A stretch of DNA of 6,666 bases, from NCBI GenBank assembly GCA_030606525.1, contig JAUWGG010000057.1, positions 1-6,666 of the forward strand, read 5' to 3'. The notes beneath the pieces are model-generated. The model searched no databases. It was not told where the DNA came from and saw only the letters and a program-made list of their open reading frames with translations. Of this stretch, positions 1-6,666 are shown in pieces. Each line of letters opens with the position of its first letter. Position 1 is the first letter of the stretch. Both the position numbers and the translations under genes were made by a program. The stretch comes from Methanobacteriota archaeon (GTDB lineage: Archaea > Thermoplasmatota > Thermoplasmata > JAUWGG01).

Positions 1-1056
1 TATTGTACCTATATCAAAGGTTGCAGTGGCATTCAATCCATTCTCATCACCTTCTAACCATACTGTTATTACTTCTCCAGATGTTAAATTTCTATTTACT
101 GCATCATGAGTTACCTCATATATCACTGGTTGTATTGTATCGATTTCCACCTTCAAGTCTGCATCCTTCGATGATGTCCATGATCCATCATTGAGATAAA
201 CTGTGATTATGTGTTTTCCATCATCGCCATCTATAACAGTATATGTTTCCACATAAGTACCAGGTATCTCAGTTTCATTCATTTGCAGGTTTTGTGCATG
301 CGGTAATAAACCAACATCAAATGTTGCTGTACAGCTACCTTCACCTATCAATGTAACAGTTAGCACATCATCTATCGTAAGAATTTTAGTTGCATCGTGG
401 GTGACATTATCTATTGCTGGTGGCATTGTATCGAATCTCACATCAGGTGGTGCATCCTTACTTGTACGAGGCGTAGCACCATCATCTAAATAGCCAACAA
501 CTGTCCATGTCCCGTCATCATCTTCACTGTCCTGCACAGTATACGGCCCTTTATATACTCCAGAACCTGCAGGCATTTCAATCATCTGTTTGTCTTCTGC
601 CAGAAGTGTCCTGGGGATTGTGAAATTTATCAAGTTAAAAACTGCATCTAGGTTGGGTTCCCCTTCTAATGTAACGTAAAGGGTTTCTCCTGTTTTAAGG
701 GTACCTTGCGGATTGTAAAAAATATCTGTTATGTCCGGTGAATCCGTGTCAATCACAACATTTGGTGATGCATCTATGCTTGAGTTGGTTAGATCGTCAT
801 CAAGATGACCAACAATTGTCCAACCTTCTGGGCTGCTGTCATCTCCCCCTTTCACAGTGTAATTACCTCTGTAAATACCATCATCCGCAACGCCATCATC
901 ATGCATACCATCATCATACATTTGTATGCCAAATGCAATTATGCCAACATCGAAACTTGCTTTTTGTCGTCTTTCACCTACTAATGTAACATTAATGATA
1001 TCGTCGGTTGTGAGGGTTTTATTCACATCATGTGATATGTTCGTTATCTGTGGTGG
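1..1056 (-). repeat. C-terminal tandem Ig-like repeats (three complete, one cut by the window edge)
   Basis: Residues 1871-2222. Repeat a (1871-1975), b (1976-2081), c (2082-2178) and partial d (2179-2222) share a plan: P-x-I-x-x-V-T-H-D-A at the start, LT..D.L.VTL.GE, a-T-F-D-V-G, then G-x-Y-x-x-x-YTV, W-T-V-V-G-x-L-D-D, SSKDA, and V.IDT leading to the next P. Starts read PPQITNISHD, SPDITDIFYN, PPAIDNVTHD and QPVIYEVTHD. They are predicted all-beta Ig-like units, of a kind common in archaeal and bacterial surface proteins as stalk or spacer. Repeat a has an extra Asp-rich motif (DDG.HDDGVADDGIY, 1918-1932) resembling the DDG...D....DGxY calcium-binding-like motif of other Ig-like surface domains. 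DNA identity between repeats is low, so this is protein-level homology. The repeats continue past the left edge, so the anchor or C-terminus is not seen. Confidence 0.78.
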
Positions 1057-4000
1057 TACACCACAAACCCACTCCATGATATTTATTGCTAGAACCATGT
1101 TATCAGCTTGGTCTATATAATCATTTAAAAACGAATGTTCATCTACAAAACAAGCGGTTCTACCAGGATATTCCGATATTGCAAGCATCGTTGTATTCAC
1201 ATTATCTTTAATAAGCATGGTACAGGAAGAGTTGATCTGTAATTGAGCCATTGGACTCTGAAGATATGCAGATATCACATCTGTGGTTATCTCATGGAAT
1301 GTAATATTTGCAGTCGTTCCGGATTCACCTCCGTATGACCAATTCATTCCTGTGAATCCTGTCAGACTTGAATAAATGTCGGAGTAATCATCACCTAATA
1401 CAAGCAGACCTCCTCCTAATGATACGAAATCTTGTATTGCATCGAGAGCAGCGCTCTCATATTGCAACGTCGCTTGTGCAATAACAAAAGCATCGTATCT
1501 CCTTAATCTTTGGAGAGTGATATCTTCATAATTTGGTTCAACAATATATCCTATATATTCAATTCTATTCATCCATTCTTCGTATTCACTAATCGGATCT
1601 ACGTTGTGTGTTTGATCGAAGAGCACCTTAGCGAGAACGGATCTAGCAGTTATATTAGTTGCAAGATCATTGTTCATCAGATATGTTTCAGCTGTCTTTG
1701 GCTCAGCGCTTATCCCGATCGTATAATTTTCATATTCCTCTGAGCCTGAAGTCCATTCAAATTCAACTCTTATAGAAGTTCCTCCATCTAACTCTGAAAT
1801 CGTTGTGTTATCTTTCAATATACCGTTCACTGTGAAATTTACAGATATATTTGTTTCATCGCTCGCACCACTGTTAATTATAACTGCAGTAACCTGTAAA
1901 GTTTCATTTAATTCCACATACCTTGGTATTTGAAGGTCTGTAACTCCTATATCACAATCCAATTTTCCTTTCATTAACCAAGGAATTATATTTCTGCTAA
2001 ATTGTTTATTATCATTGATTTCAAACGATTCATCATCCAACCACTTCCCACCAGCCAATGCTACAATCTTTCCACTTCCATAATGCGAGACAGTCGCTTT
2101 CATCGTTGAGTGATCATCATCATATACTACTGCTTGAGCTGGATCTTCTATATTGAAAGAAAGAGCTGATATACCAAGGTTGATTACACTTGTGTTTTCA
2201 GTTGTTGGATGTGGATCGATATACGTTGTTTCTTCGCCTCCTTCTGAGTAAGGTCCATCCCAAGTTATACCCGCGTAATCTGTTAGCTCAACATATGTGG
2301 CATCATCATCAATGGCGAGTAAACCACCACCATTATTTACAAATGATTCGATATCCTTTTGTTCCACATTAGTGAATTCCGCTGAAGCAGAGCTTGATAT
2401 GAGGATATCATAATCACTGAGGAGACTATAGCTCAATGTGGCCGATGTGCGCTCTACCCAATAACCTTGAGACATTACATCATCATAGAAATCCTCGTGA
2501 TGATCATCATTGATATGCCCTTCATCTATGATCACATCTCCTTTTGGAGTGAACACGGTTACATTCGTCTCTAATTTATTGTTCGCTAAGTTGGTCTCCC
2601 CTGGGACTTGCTCAGCTTCTATCGCTAAAGTATAGGTATCATCCGAATCAGGCGTCCAAGAAAAAACGATTTCCATTCCTTCATCACTAGGCACATCTTT
2701 GGTCTGATTCTCTTCAACTTCTCCGTTGACTATTAAATTAACAACGATACTCGTTTCATCAGCAGTACCGAGGTTATGGAGCGTTGCTTTAATGTCTACC
2801 GTCTCATTCGTACGATGATAAATTGGCGCTCTAAGATTATCAATACCAACATCGTGCGCTTCTTCCATTTGACTCAACCAATTAGCTACATTCATACCAA
2901 ATTGTCTATTATCGCAATAACCAAGATACGGTACGCGGAACCAGTCGTAGTTAACAAGGGCAACAACCCTTCCGCTGTTATGCGTAGCTGTTCCTGCTTG
3001 TATGTAATTGTTTTCATTGTCCCACACAATAATCCGTGGACAATTTTTTAGGGAGTGAAAACAGAAACCTCCTGCGTAATATAGTGTATTTGCATGAAAA
3101 GTTATTGTGTGATCCGCAATGTAGGTTGTGCTTCCTGCCCCTGGACTTTTATCCCACCACCCTATCCCATAAGGGGCTGTAAGGTTGCCACAATTATCCA
3201 AATTCCAATTGCCCACTACCAGGAGTCCACCGCCTTCTCCAACAAATTGCTCGATATCGTTTATCTCGCTGGTAGTATGCGGCGTCTCAGGATTTACAGT
3301 AATGAACATATCATGATCTTTGAGGAGATTGTAGGTTATTATTTCAGTCGTATAATTTATCCAATAATCTTGTTCGTTAAGATCTCTGTAGTACTTGCTG
3401 TAATCGTTGTTTTCACTATGACCCTCGTCAACCAGTACATATCTTTTAGGATAAAATGCCCTTACCGATTTTGTAATTTCATTGTTTTCCGTTTGGTTCT
3501 CCCAATTAACCGGTTTTATTTCAATACCAATGATGTAACTCTCATTCGATGGCGGTGCCCATTCAAAACTCACATTTTGCGATTCTTGGCTAACAAGCAC
3601 CGATATCGTCGTATTGTCCTCTATTACTCCATTCACAGTAAAATTAACAGTGATAGCCTCTTCAGTCTGCAGTCCAACATTTTCTATCGTAGCATTGACA
3701 AAATAAACAATAGAAGGCTCCATACAATCTAAAGTTTCTAATTTCTTAACAGCCATATCATGATCGTCTATCGTTCCAGGTGTTACCAACCAATCCATTA
3801 CATTTCTTCCGAACTGTTTTGTATCATTACTCTCAAAGGTTATGTCATGGAACCAAAACTTATTTGTTACAGCAACGATTTTTCCAAAATAATACTCAGA
3901 AACTACACATTGAATTGTTTCATTATTTTTATCATAGACTACTCCTTTTGCATCTCCGTAAACCAAAAATGAGGTAGTAGGCCAGCCAGAATGAAGTGAA

Positions 4001-6666
4001 CTGATGCCCTCAGTGATTTGATGCTCTCTAATGTATGATGTATCCGTAACTACAAGGGGAGACGGACCATTCCAATCTATCCAAGCATATTCTGTTAGAT
4101 TGTTGACCACATCTTTTTCTCCACCAATGACCAACAGACCGTGCCCTGTAATTATGAAGTCTTTAATGGCATTTATTTCCGTATCGTTGTAATATCTTGT
4201 CGCACCGATTGTTATCATCACATCATGATTTGAAAGGATAGAAGCTGTGATATTCTCAAAAGTGTAATTAATCCAATAACCTTTGAAGATCAGGTCTCCA
4301 AAATATCTATTTTGTGCAGCATAACTTTCATGCGCAAAATCAACTAGCAAGTAACCAATTGGATGATATACTCTGATAATTCTGTTTTGACAATTATTTT
4401 CAGTGACATTCTCCCACTCAACAGGCTGAACCTCAATACCAACAGTATAGTTATTATCCTCCTCTTGAGACCAATTAAAACTAACATCTGCAGTCTCAGT
4501 ACTGTTAAGTTTGGGTATTATCGTGTAATCCACTACCACACCGTTCTCCGTAAGGGTCACATTGATATCTTCCTCATCACAGAACCCTCGATTGCGAATT
4601 GTTGCATTGATATAGCCATTCATACCTGGCAGCAATCGATTTGGGGCTATGAAATTCGTAACCCAGACATCATGGTCCTCTTCCATTATGAACATTGACC
4701 AATCCAGATAATTCTTCAACATTGCTTCACAATCTGCATCTGAAGTCCAGTCTTCGTGTCCATCACCGTTCCAAAACACCGATTTACCACCCTCTTCAAG
4801 ACTAGTTATCCTATCATATTTCCTATCACCTAAATCAGCAACTGTAGTAATATTTTCTTCTGCTTCTACAGCAGAAATAAAAAAGGATATACCAGTGATT
4901 GTATAGTTTATTGGGAATCTCCCATATGGACCGTTAACTATTGGATGTGAACTCTCATTGACAATAAGTACACCCTCCTCACTTACATATTGTTCCACCT
5001 CACTCGTCAATCCCAAGATTTCTGCGAGGTAATTATCCACTGCCTTGTTGTTGGGTGAGAGAGCAAACGCACCAGTGACGAGAAGTGAACCATTATTCCG
5101 TGAATATGACATCAACGCTTCATGCTCATCTGCGGAAATAAATCGAACTGTTTTATGGAAAAATATCGTTTGATACTGGAATAACAGATAAACGTCTTCC
5201 GTATGTAGATACTCTCTATTATCAATGTATGTATCATAGACCAGATCTAAATCATCTAAAAGATATCTAATGGATTTTAATTCATTATTGTCGGAAATGA
5301 GTGCTACTTTACCAACAACCGGACTTGTTGCTACCATGCAATCCTTCGTCATGAGATTATTTGTAGTGATCTCTTCTTCACCGATTTGTTGAACACGAAT
5401 ACCTATTGTGTAAATCGCCTCTGCGGACGGTACATCCCAAGTGAACTCCACATCGTATGATTCCCTTTTCTGGAAAGTTTGTGTTCTTGTATCGCTGCCC
5501 AATACTTCCCAACCTCCACTCGTATCATTCTGAACGAGTTCAACAACGATATTTTCCAATTCGTTGTACTCACCCCGATTCCATATCGTTGCATTAACAG
5601 ACTGATCTTTATCAGGAAGTGAGAAACCAGGTGAATTCAAGTCATTAACCGTAAGATCATGGTCTTGTTTACCAAAGGTGTGCAAATCCAAGAAGTTCTT
5701 AGACATGTTCTGAAAATCTAGGTCATTATACCAATCTATAGCACCATCCCCGTTCCAATAGGTTATATTCCCTCCAGAATCTATATCGGTAGAGATTATC
5801 ATGTCATTGCCATCGCTGAGTTCAGCAATGGTCTTAGCACCAGCAGAGGTATTCGCCTCTGCTTCGTTGTGGTCTTGATCTACTGGCAAGTATGTTGTGC
5901 TATCTGCTGCATATTGATGATATAATCCATCCATCATTGGATGAGTGTCATCCTCAACCGTAAAGGTAGCATTAGTTGGTCCAACCCCATATGATGTTGA
6001 TCTAACAAGATCCATCATTCTGGTCTCGGTGCATAGTGAATCATAACCAGTGACAAGTAATGTTCCACCTAATTCTATATACGCTTCAAGAACATCGTAC
6101 TCATTAGAATACATGTAACTATCTGTCCAATATATTATCGTTTGATAATCTACGAGCAGAGACAAATTCTCAGTGTACTTGTTTTCAATATTATCACTCA
6201 AAGCATCATAAGGTATGTTCATGTTCCATACAACATGTTTAAAACGCTGCATTTCAGCACCATCGGAGATGAGTCCAACCTTTCCAGTAAATGGACCGGA
6301 AGTAACCACCAAATCTGATTCTTCTAGGTTGTTATCAAAGGCTGTTTCATTCTCTACTGCCTCAACCGAAATACCTACTCTATACTTTCCTTCCTCGTTC
6401 GTATTCCACCAGAAATATACGGGCTCATAAGCACTGCTGGGTAGGTAATCGATAATGGTTGAATTCACCGATTTTCCATCTACCATAAGATCCACGATTA
6501 AGTTTCCCTCATCACAAACACCAATATTCTTTATATCTGCGCTGATATTTGCATACTCATTTGGTCTTACCCACAAAGGAGCATTGAACTCCTTCACTGC
6601 AATATCATGCATTTCACCAGTACCCTGACTTTGTAATACAGTTGAGAGACCTGTGAAAACCATCAG
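1..6666 (-). CDS. Giant modular surface/secreted protein with CARDB and GATase1-like repeats (partial at both ends)
   Basis: One minus-strand frame, starting with the codon at 6666-6664, is open through all 2222 codons to 3-1; neither the start codon nor the stop codon is in the window. The fragment alone would be about 245 kDa. Domain order: signal-peptide-like stretch (residues 1-19), six CARDB + GATase1-like modules (20-1870), then Ig-like repeats (1871 to the edge). CARDB units show the usual pattern of an HD-hydrophobic start, N-A-T-I-x-N-x-G in the middle, F-x-W near two thirds, Y-T-x-G-I and a closing NN. The protein is acidic, rich in Asn, Asp, Thr and Tyr, poor in Cys, and has more than 50 N-x-S/T sequons, all fitting an extracellular location. 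CARDB means cell-adhesion-related domain in the family literature; adhesion or a cell-envelope scaffold is inferred here, not shown. No enzyme active site was recognised. The gene fills the window, so no neighbour or regulatory site is visible. Repeats have diverged with many synonymous changes, arguing for a real, selected protein. Confidence 0.93.
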   Translation of the reverse strand, partial: MMVFTGLSTVLQSQGTGEMHDIAVKEFNAPLWVRPNEYANISADIKNIGVCDEGNLIVDLMVDGKSVNSTIIDYLPSSAYEPVYFWWNTNEEGKYRVGISVEAVENETAFDNNLEESDLVVTSGPFTGKVGLISDGAEMQRFKHVVWNMNIPYDALSDNIENKYTENLSLLVDYQTIIYWTDSYMYSNEYDVLEAYIELGGTLLVTGYDSLCTETRMMDLVRSTSYGVGPTNATFTVEDDTHPMMDGLYHQYAADSTTYLPVDQDHNEAEANTSAGAKTIAELSDGNDMIISTDIDSGGNITYWNGDGAIDWYNDLDFQNMSKNFLDLHTFGKQDHDLTVNDLNSPGFSLPDKDQSVNATIWNRGEYNELENIVVELVQNDTSGGWEVLGSDTRTQTFQKRESYDVEFTWDVPSAEAIYTIGIRVQQIGEEEITTNNLMTKDCMVATSPVVGKVALISDNNELKSIRYLLDDLDLVYDTYIDNREYLHTEDVYLLFQYQTIFFHKTVRFISADEHEALMSYSRNNGSLLVTGAFALSPNNKAVDNYLAEILGLTSEVEQYVSEEGVLIVNESSHPIVNGPYGRFPINYTITGISFFISAVEAEENITTVADLGDRKYDRITSLEEGGKSVFWNGDGHEDWTSDADCEAMLKNYLDWSMFIMEEDHDVWVTNFIAPNRLLPGMNGYINATIRNRGFCDEEDINVTLTENGVVVDYTIIPKLNSTETADVSFNWSQEEDNNYTVGIEVQPVEWENVTENNCQNRIIRVYHPIGYLLVDFAHESYAAQNRYFGDLIFKGYWINYTFENITASILSNHDVMITIGATRYYNDTEINAIKDFIITGHGLLVIGGEKDVVNNLTEYAWIDWNGPSPLVVTDTSYIREHQITEGISSLHSGWPTTSFLVYGDAKGVVYDKNNETIQCVVSEYYFGKIVAVTNKFWFHDITFESNDTKQFGRNVMDWLVTPGTIDDHDMAVKKLETLDCMEPSIVYFVNATIENVGLQTEEAITVNFTVNGVIEDNTTISVLVSQESQNVSFEWAPPSNESYIIGIEIKPVNWENQTENNEITKSVRAFYPKRYVLVDEGHSENNDYSKYYRDLNEQDYWINYTTEIITYNLLKDHDMFITVNPETPHTTSEINDIEQFVGEGGGLLVVGNWNLDNCGNLTAPYGIGWWDKSPGAGSTTYIADHTITFHANTLYYAGGFCFHSLKNCPRIIVWDNENNYIQAGTATHNSGRVVALVNYDWFRVPYLGYCDNRQFGMNVANWLSQMEEAHDVGIDNLRAPIYHRTNETVDIKATLHNLGTADETSIVVNLIVNGEVEENQTKDVPSDEGMEIVFSWTPDSDDTYTLAIEAEQVPGETNLANNKLETNVTVFTPKGDVIIDEGHINDDHHEDFYDDVMSQGYWVERTSATLSYSLLSDYDILISSSASAEFTNVEQKDIESFVNNGGGLLAIDDDATYVELTDYAGITWDGPYSEGGEETTYIDPHPTTENTSVINLGISALSFNIEDPAQAVVYDDDHSTMKATVSHYGSGKIVALAGGKWLDDESFEINDNKQFSRNIIPWLMKGKLDCDIGVTDLQIPRYVELNETLQVTAVIINSGASDETNISVNFTVNGILKDNTTISELDGGTSIRVEFEWTSGSEEYENYTIGISAEPKTAETYLMNNDLATNITARSVLAKVLFDQTHNVDPISEYEEWMNRIEYIGYIVEPNYEDITLQRLRRYDAFVIAQATLQYESAALDAIQDFVSLGGGLLVLGDDYSDIYSSLTGFTGMNWSYGGESGTTANITFHEITTDVISAYLQSPMAQLQINSSCTMLIKDNVNTTMLAISEYPGRTACFVDEHSFLNDYIDQADNMVLAINIMEWVCGVPPQITNISHDVNKTLTTDDIINVTLVGERRQKASFDVGIIAFGIQMYDDGMHDDGVADDGIYRGNYTVKGGDDSSPEGWTIVGHLDDDLTNSSIDASPNVVIDTDSPDITDIFYNPQGTLKTGETLYVTLEGEPNLDAVFNLINFTIPRTLLAEDKQMIEMPAGSGVYKGPYTVQDSEDDDGTWTVVGYLDDGATPRTSKDAPPDVRFDTMPPAIDNVTHDATKILTIDDVLTVTLIGEGSCTATFDVGLLPHAQNLQMNETEIPGTYVETYTVIDGDDGKHIITVYLNDGSWTSSKDADLKVEIDTIQPVIYEVTHDAVNRNLTSGEVITVWLEGDENGLNATATFDIGTI
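1057..1956 (-). repeat. Module 6: CARDB domain + GATase1-like domain (last of the array)
   Basis: Residues 1571-1870. The CARDB part (1571-1678) opens CDIGVTDLQIPR, with Cys replacing the His found at the start of the other five units, and contains VNFTVNG (1609-1615), DNTTIS (1619-1624), VEFEWTSG, YTIGISAEPKTAET and MNND. The GATase1-like part (1679-1870) opens AKVLFDQTHN (D1684, H1687), then GYIVEPN in place of GYWINYT, RYDAFVIAQAT, SLGGGLLVLGDDY (GGG 1751-1753), a MNWSYGGESG loop, and INIMEWVCG. It is the most divergent of modules 3-6 in its ending: the QF.xN motif is replaced by a longer segment (DNMVLAINIMEW). The Ig-like repeat region follows at once with PPQITNISHD. Confidence 0.78.
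1957..2856 (-). repeat. Module 5: CARDB domain + GATase1-like domain
   Basis: Residues 1271-1570. The CARDB part (1271-1374) is the most canonical in the set: HDVGIDNLRAPIY, VDIKATLHNLGTADE, VVNLIVNGEVEE, IVFSWTPDSDDTYTLAIEAE and ANNK. The GATase1-like part (1375-1570) opens KGDVIIDEGH (D1381, H1384), followed by an acidic/His-rich loop (INDDHHEDFYDD, 1385-1396), GYWVERT (1401-1407), DYDILISSS, NNGGGLLAIDDDA (GGG 1446-1448), a W-D-G-P segment, HPTTENTS, GSGKIVALAGGKW and KQFSRNIIPWL. The usual LLVxG strand here reads LLAID followed by further Asp residues. The loop of Asp and His near the start could bind a metal ion, but this is only suggested by composition. Confidence 0.8.
2857..3762 (-). 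repeat. Module 4: CARDB domain + cysteine-containing GATase1-like domain
   Basis: Residues 969-1270. The CARDB part (969-1073) opens HDMAVKKLETLD and contains NATIENVGLQTEE, VNFTVNG (1007-1013), DNTTIS (1017-1022), VSFEWAPP and GIEIKPVNWENQTENN. The GATase1-like part (1074-1270) opens KRYVLVDEGH (D1080, H1083), then DYWINYT (1100-1106), KDHDMFITVN, GGGLLVVGNW (GGG 1145-1147), a GIGWWD segment, GRVVALVNYDWF and QFGMNVANWL. It carries four cysteines (1159, 1202, 1209, 1251), while the rest of the protein is Cys-poor; these could form disulfides. The plus-strand open frame at 3094-3732 overlaps this module and is treated as an antisense shadow. Confidence 0.8.
3763..4674 (-). repeat. Module 3: CARDB domain + GATase1-like domain
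   Basis: Residues 665-968. The CARDB part (665-770) opens HDVWVTNFIAPN and contains NATIRNRGFCDEEDINVTL, VSFNWSQ, YTVGIEVQPVEWENVTENN. The GATase1-like part (771-968) opens GYLLVDFAH (D776, H779), followed by GYWINYT (796-802), NHDVMITIGAT, GHGLLVIGGEKD (841 onward), a W-N-G-P segment, GKIVAVTNKFWF, and the closing K-Q-F-G-R-N-V-M-D-W-L. It differs from modules 1-2 in having the D-x-x-H opening, the YWINYT motif and the QF.xN...WL ending in place of WNGDG. Its CARDB end (GIEVQPVEWENVTENN) closely matches module 4 (GIEIKPVNWENQTENN), suggesting that modules 3 and 4 are a recent pair relative to the rest. Confidence 0.8.
4675..5661 (-). repeat. Module 2: CARDB domain + GATase1-like domain
   Basis: Residues 336-664, the longest module (329 residues). 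The CARDB part (336-451) opens HDLTVNDLNSPG and has NATIWNRGEYNE, a longer middle loop (NDTSGGWEVLGSD) than the other units, VEFTWDVP, YTIGIRVQQIG and TTNN. The GATase1-like part (452-664) opens GKVALISDNNE (D459, E462) and has FQYQTIFFHKT, GSLLVTGAFA (G526, L528, G532), SSHPIVNGPYG, and FWNGDGHEDW (W632 to W640), then LKNYLDW. It is clearly the closest relative of module 1: same opening, same LLVTG strand, same WNGDG..DW motif. As in module 1, no catalytic Cys elbow is visible. Confidence 0.8.
5662..6609 (-). repeat. Module 1: CARDB domain + GATase1-like domain
   Basis: Residues 20-335. The CARDB part (20-127) opens HDIAVKEF and has NISADIKNIG, FWWN, YRVGISVEAVENET and FDNN, the standard order of CARDB strands. 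The GATase1-like part (128-335) opens GKVGLISDGAE, in which D135 and E138 occupy the D-x-x-H/E position, and contains DYQTIIYWTD, the beta-strand/turn GGTLLVTGYDS (GG at 200-201), the HPMMDGLY segment and a WNGDG..DW motif (W304 to W312). It ends with an amphipathic segment (NMSKNFLDLH). The WNGDG motif and the LISD opening are shared only with module 2. No Gly-x-Cys-x-Gly nucleophile elbow of active GATase1 enzymes is seen, so a binding or structural role is more likely than catalysis. Confidence 0.8.
6610..6666 (-). other. Probable C-terminal part of an N-terminal signal peptide
   Basis: The first 19 visible residues (LMVFTGLSTVLQSQGTGEM) hold an uncharged hydrophobic run, residues 1-11, followed by a small/polar stretch, directly before the first CARDB domain at His20. 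This resembles the h- and c-regions of a secretory signal peptide with cleavage somewhere around residues 13-18. If so, the true start codon lies only some 10-25 codons beyond the right edge, and module 1 is the first module. The alternative is that this is the tail of a preceding GATase-like domain. That is less likely, because the other module junctions are acidic or carry a conserved W/D (for example LDWSMFIMEED or MDWLVTPGTIDD). The Met at residue 2 could in principle be a start, but a start there would leave too short a signal and no charged n-region. Confidence 0.55.

Noticed and set aside
885..921. Repeated cat/atc triplets suggesting a microsatellite or a small direct-repeat array
   Set aside because: The triplets are Asp codons (GAT) of the DDG motif on the minus strand. 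They are imperfect, short and in frame, and similar Asp codon runs occur elsewhere in the gene, so a coding explanation is sufficient.
3094..3732. Plus-strand open frame of 212 codons
   Set aside because: It lies wholly antisense to module 4 and the adjacent end of module 3, has no recognisable domain, and its Ile/Arg/Tyr-rich composition is what the complement of the minus-strand gene would give. The minus frame has clear domain homology throughout this stretch.
5403..5594. Minus-strand 63-codon open frame
   Set aside because: It is in a different frame from the giant gene and overlaps the second CARDB domain, whose in-frame translation has all expected CARDB motifs. No ribosome binding site or homology supports it.
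1..6666. CRISPR array or insertion sequence
   Set aside because: The periodicity of about 900 bases is that of protein modules with low DNA identity; there are no short identical repeats with regular spacers, no terminal inverted repeats and no transposase motifs.
1..6666. Frameshift or internal stop breaking the giant gene
   Set aside because: I followed the minus frame codon by codon. Every domain boundary, from residue 20 to residue 2179, stays in the same register, and no stop codon was found.

Overview
The window is the interior of one very long gene on the minus strand. Read from position 6666 down to position 1, a single frame stays open for all 2222 codons without a stop, and both ends run off the window. 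There is no intergenic space, RNA gene, mobile element, CRISPR array, promoter or terminator that I can support. The short open frames on the plus strand and the other minus frames look like shadows of this gene.

The product is a modular, secreted or surface-anchored protein. Layout from the N-terminal side (right edge) to the C-terminal side (left edge): a hydrophobic stretch at residues 1-19 that looks like the end of a signal peptide; six tandem modules of about 300-330 residues (residues 20-1870), each made of a CARDB-type Ig-like beta-sandwich of about 105-115 residues followed by a flavodoxin/GATase1-like alpha/beta domain of about 190-215 residues (DUF4350/ThuA-like by pattern, with no evident catalytic nucleophile); then at least three and a half Ig-like repeats of about 97-106 residues (1871-2222), one carrying an aspartate-rich DDG motif that could bind calcium. 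N-glycosylation sequons (N-x-S/T) are abundant, more than 50 by hand count.

The organism is probably an archaeon, perhaps of the Thermoplasmatota or a related euryarchaeal lineage. The evidence is indirect: AT-rich sequence, AGA/AGG as main arginine codons and frequent ATA isoleucine codons, an acidic sequon-dense extracellular protein, and the CARDB plus GATase-like architecture, which I associate with archaeal surface proteins. A bacterial origin cannot be excluded.

The most interesting point is the regular six-fold CARDB/GATase-like array. Modules 1-2 differ in sequence signatures from modules 3-6, so the array seems to contain two subfamilies. Function is unknown; an adhesive, S-layer-associated or ligand-binding scaffold is an inference from architecture only.
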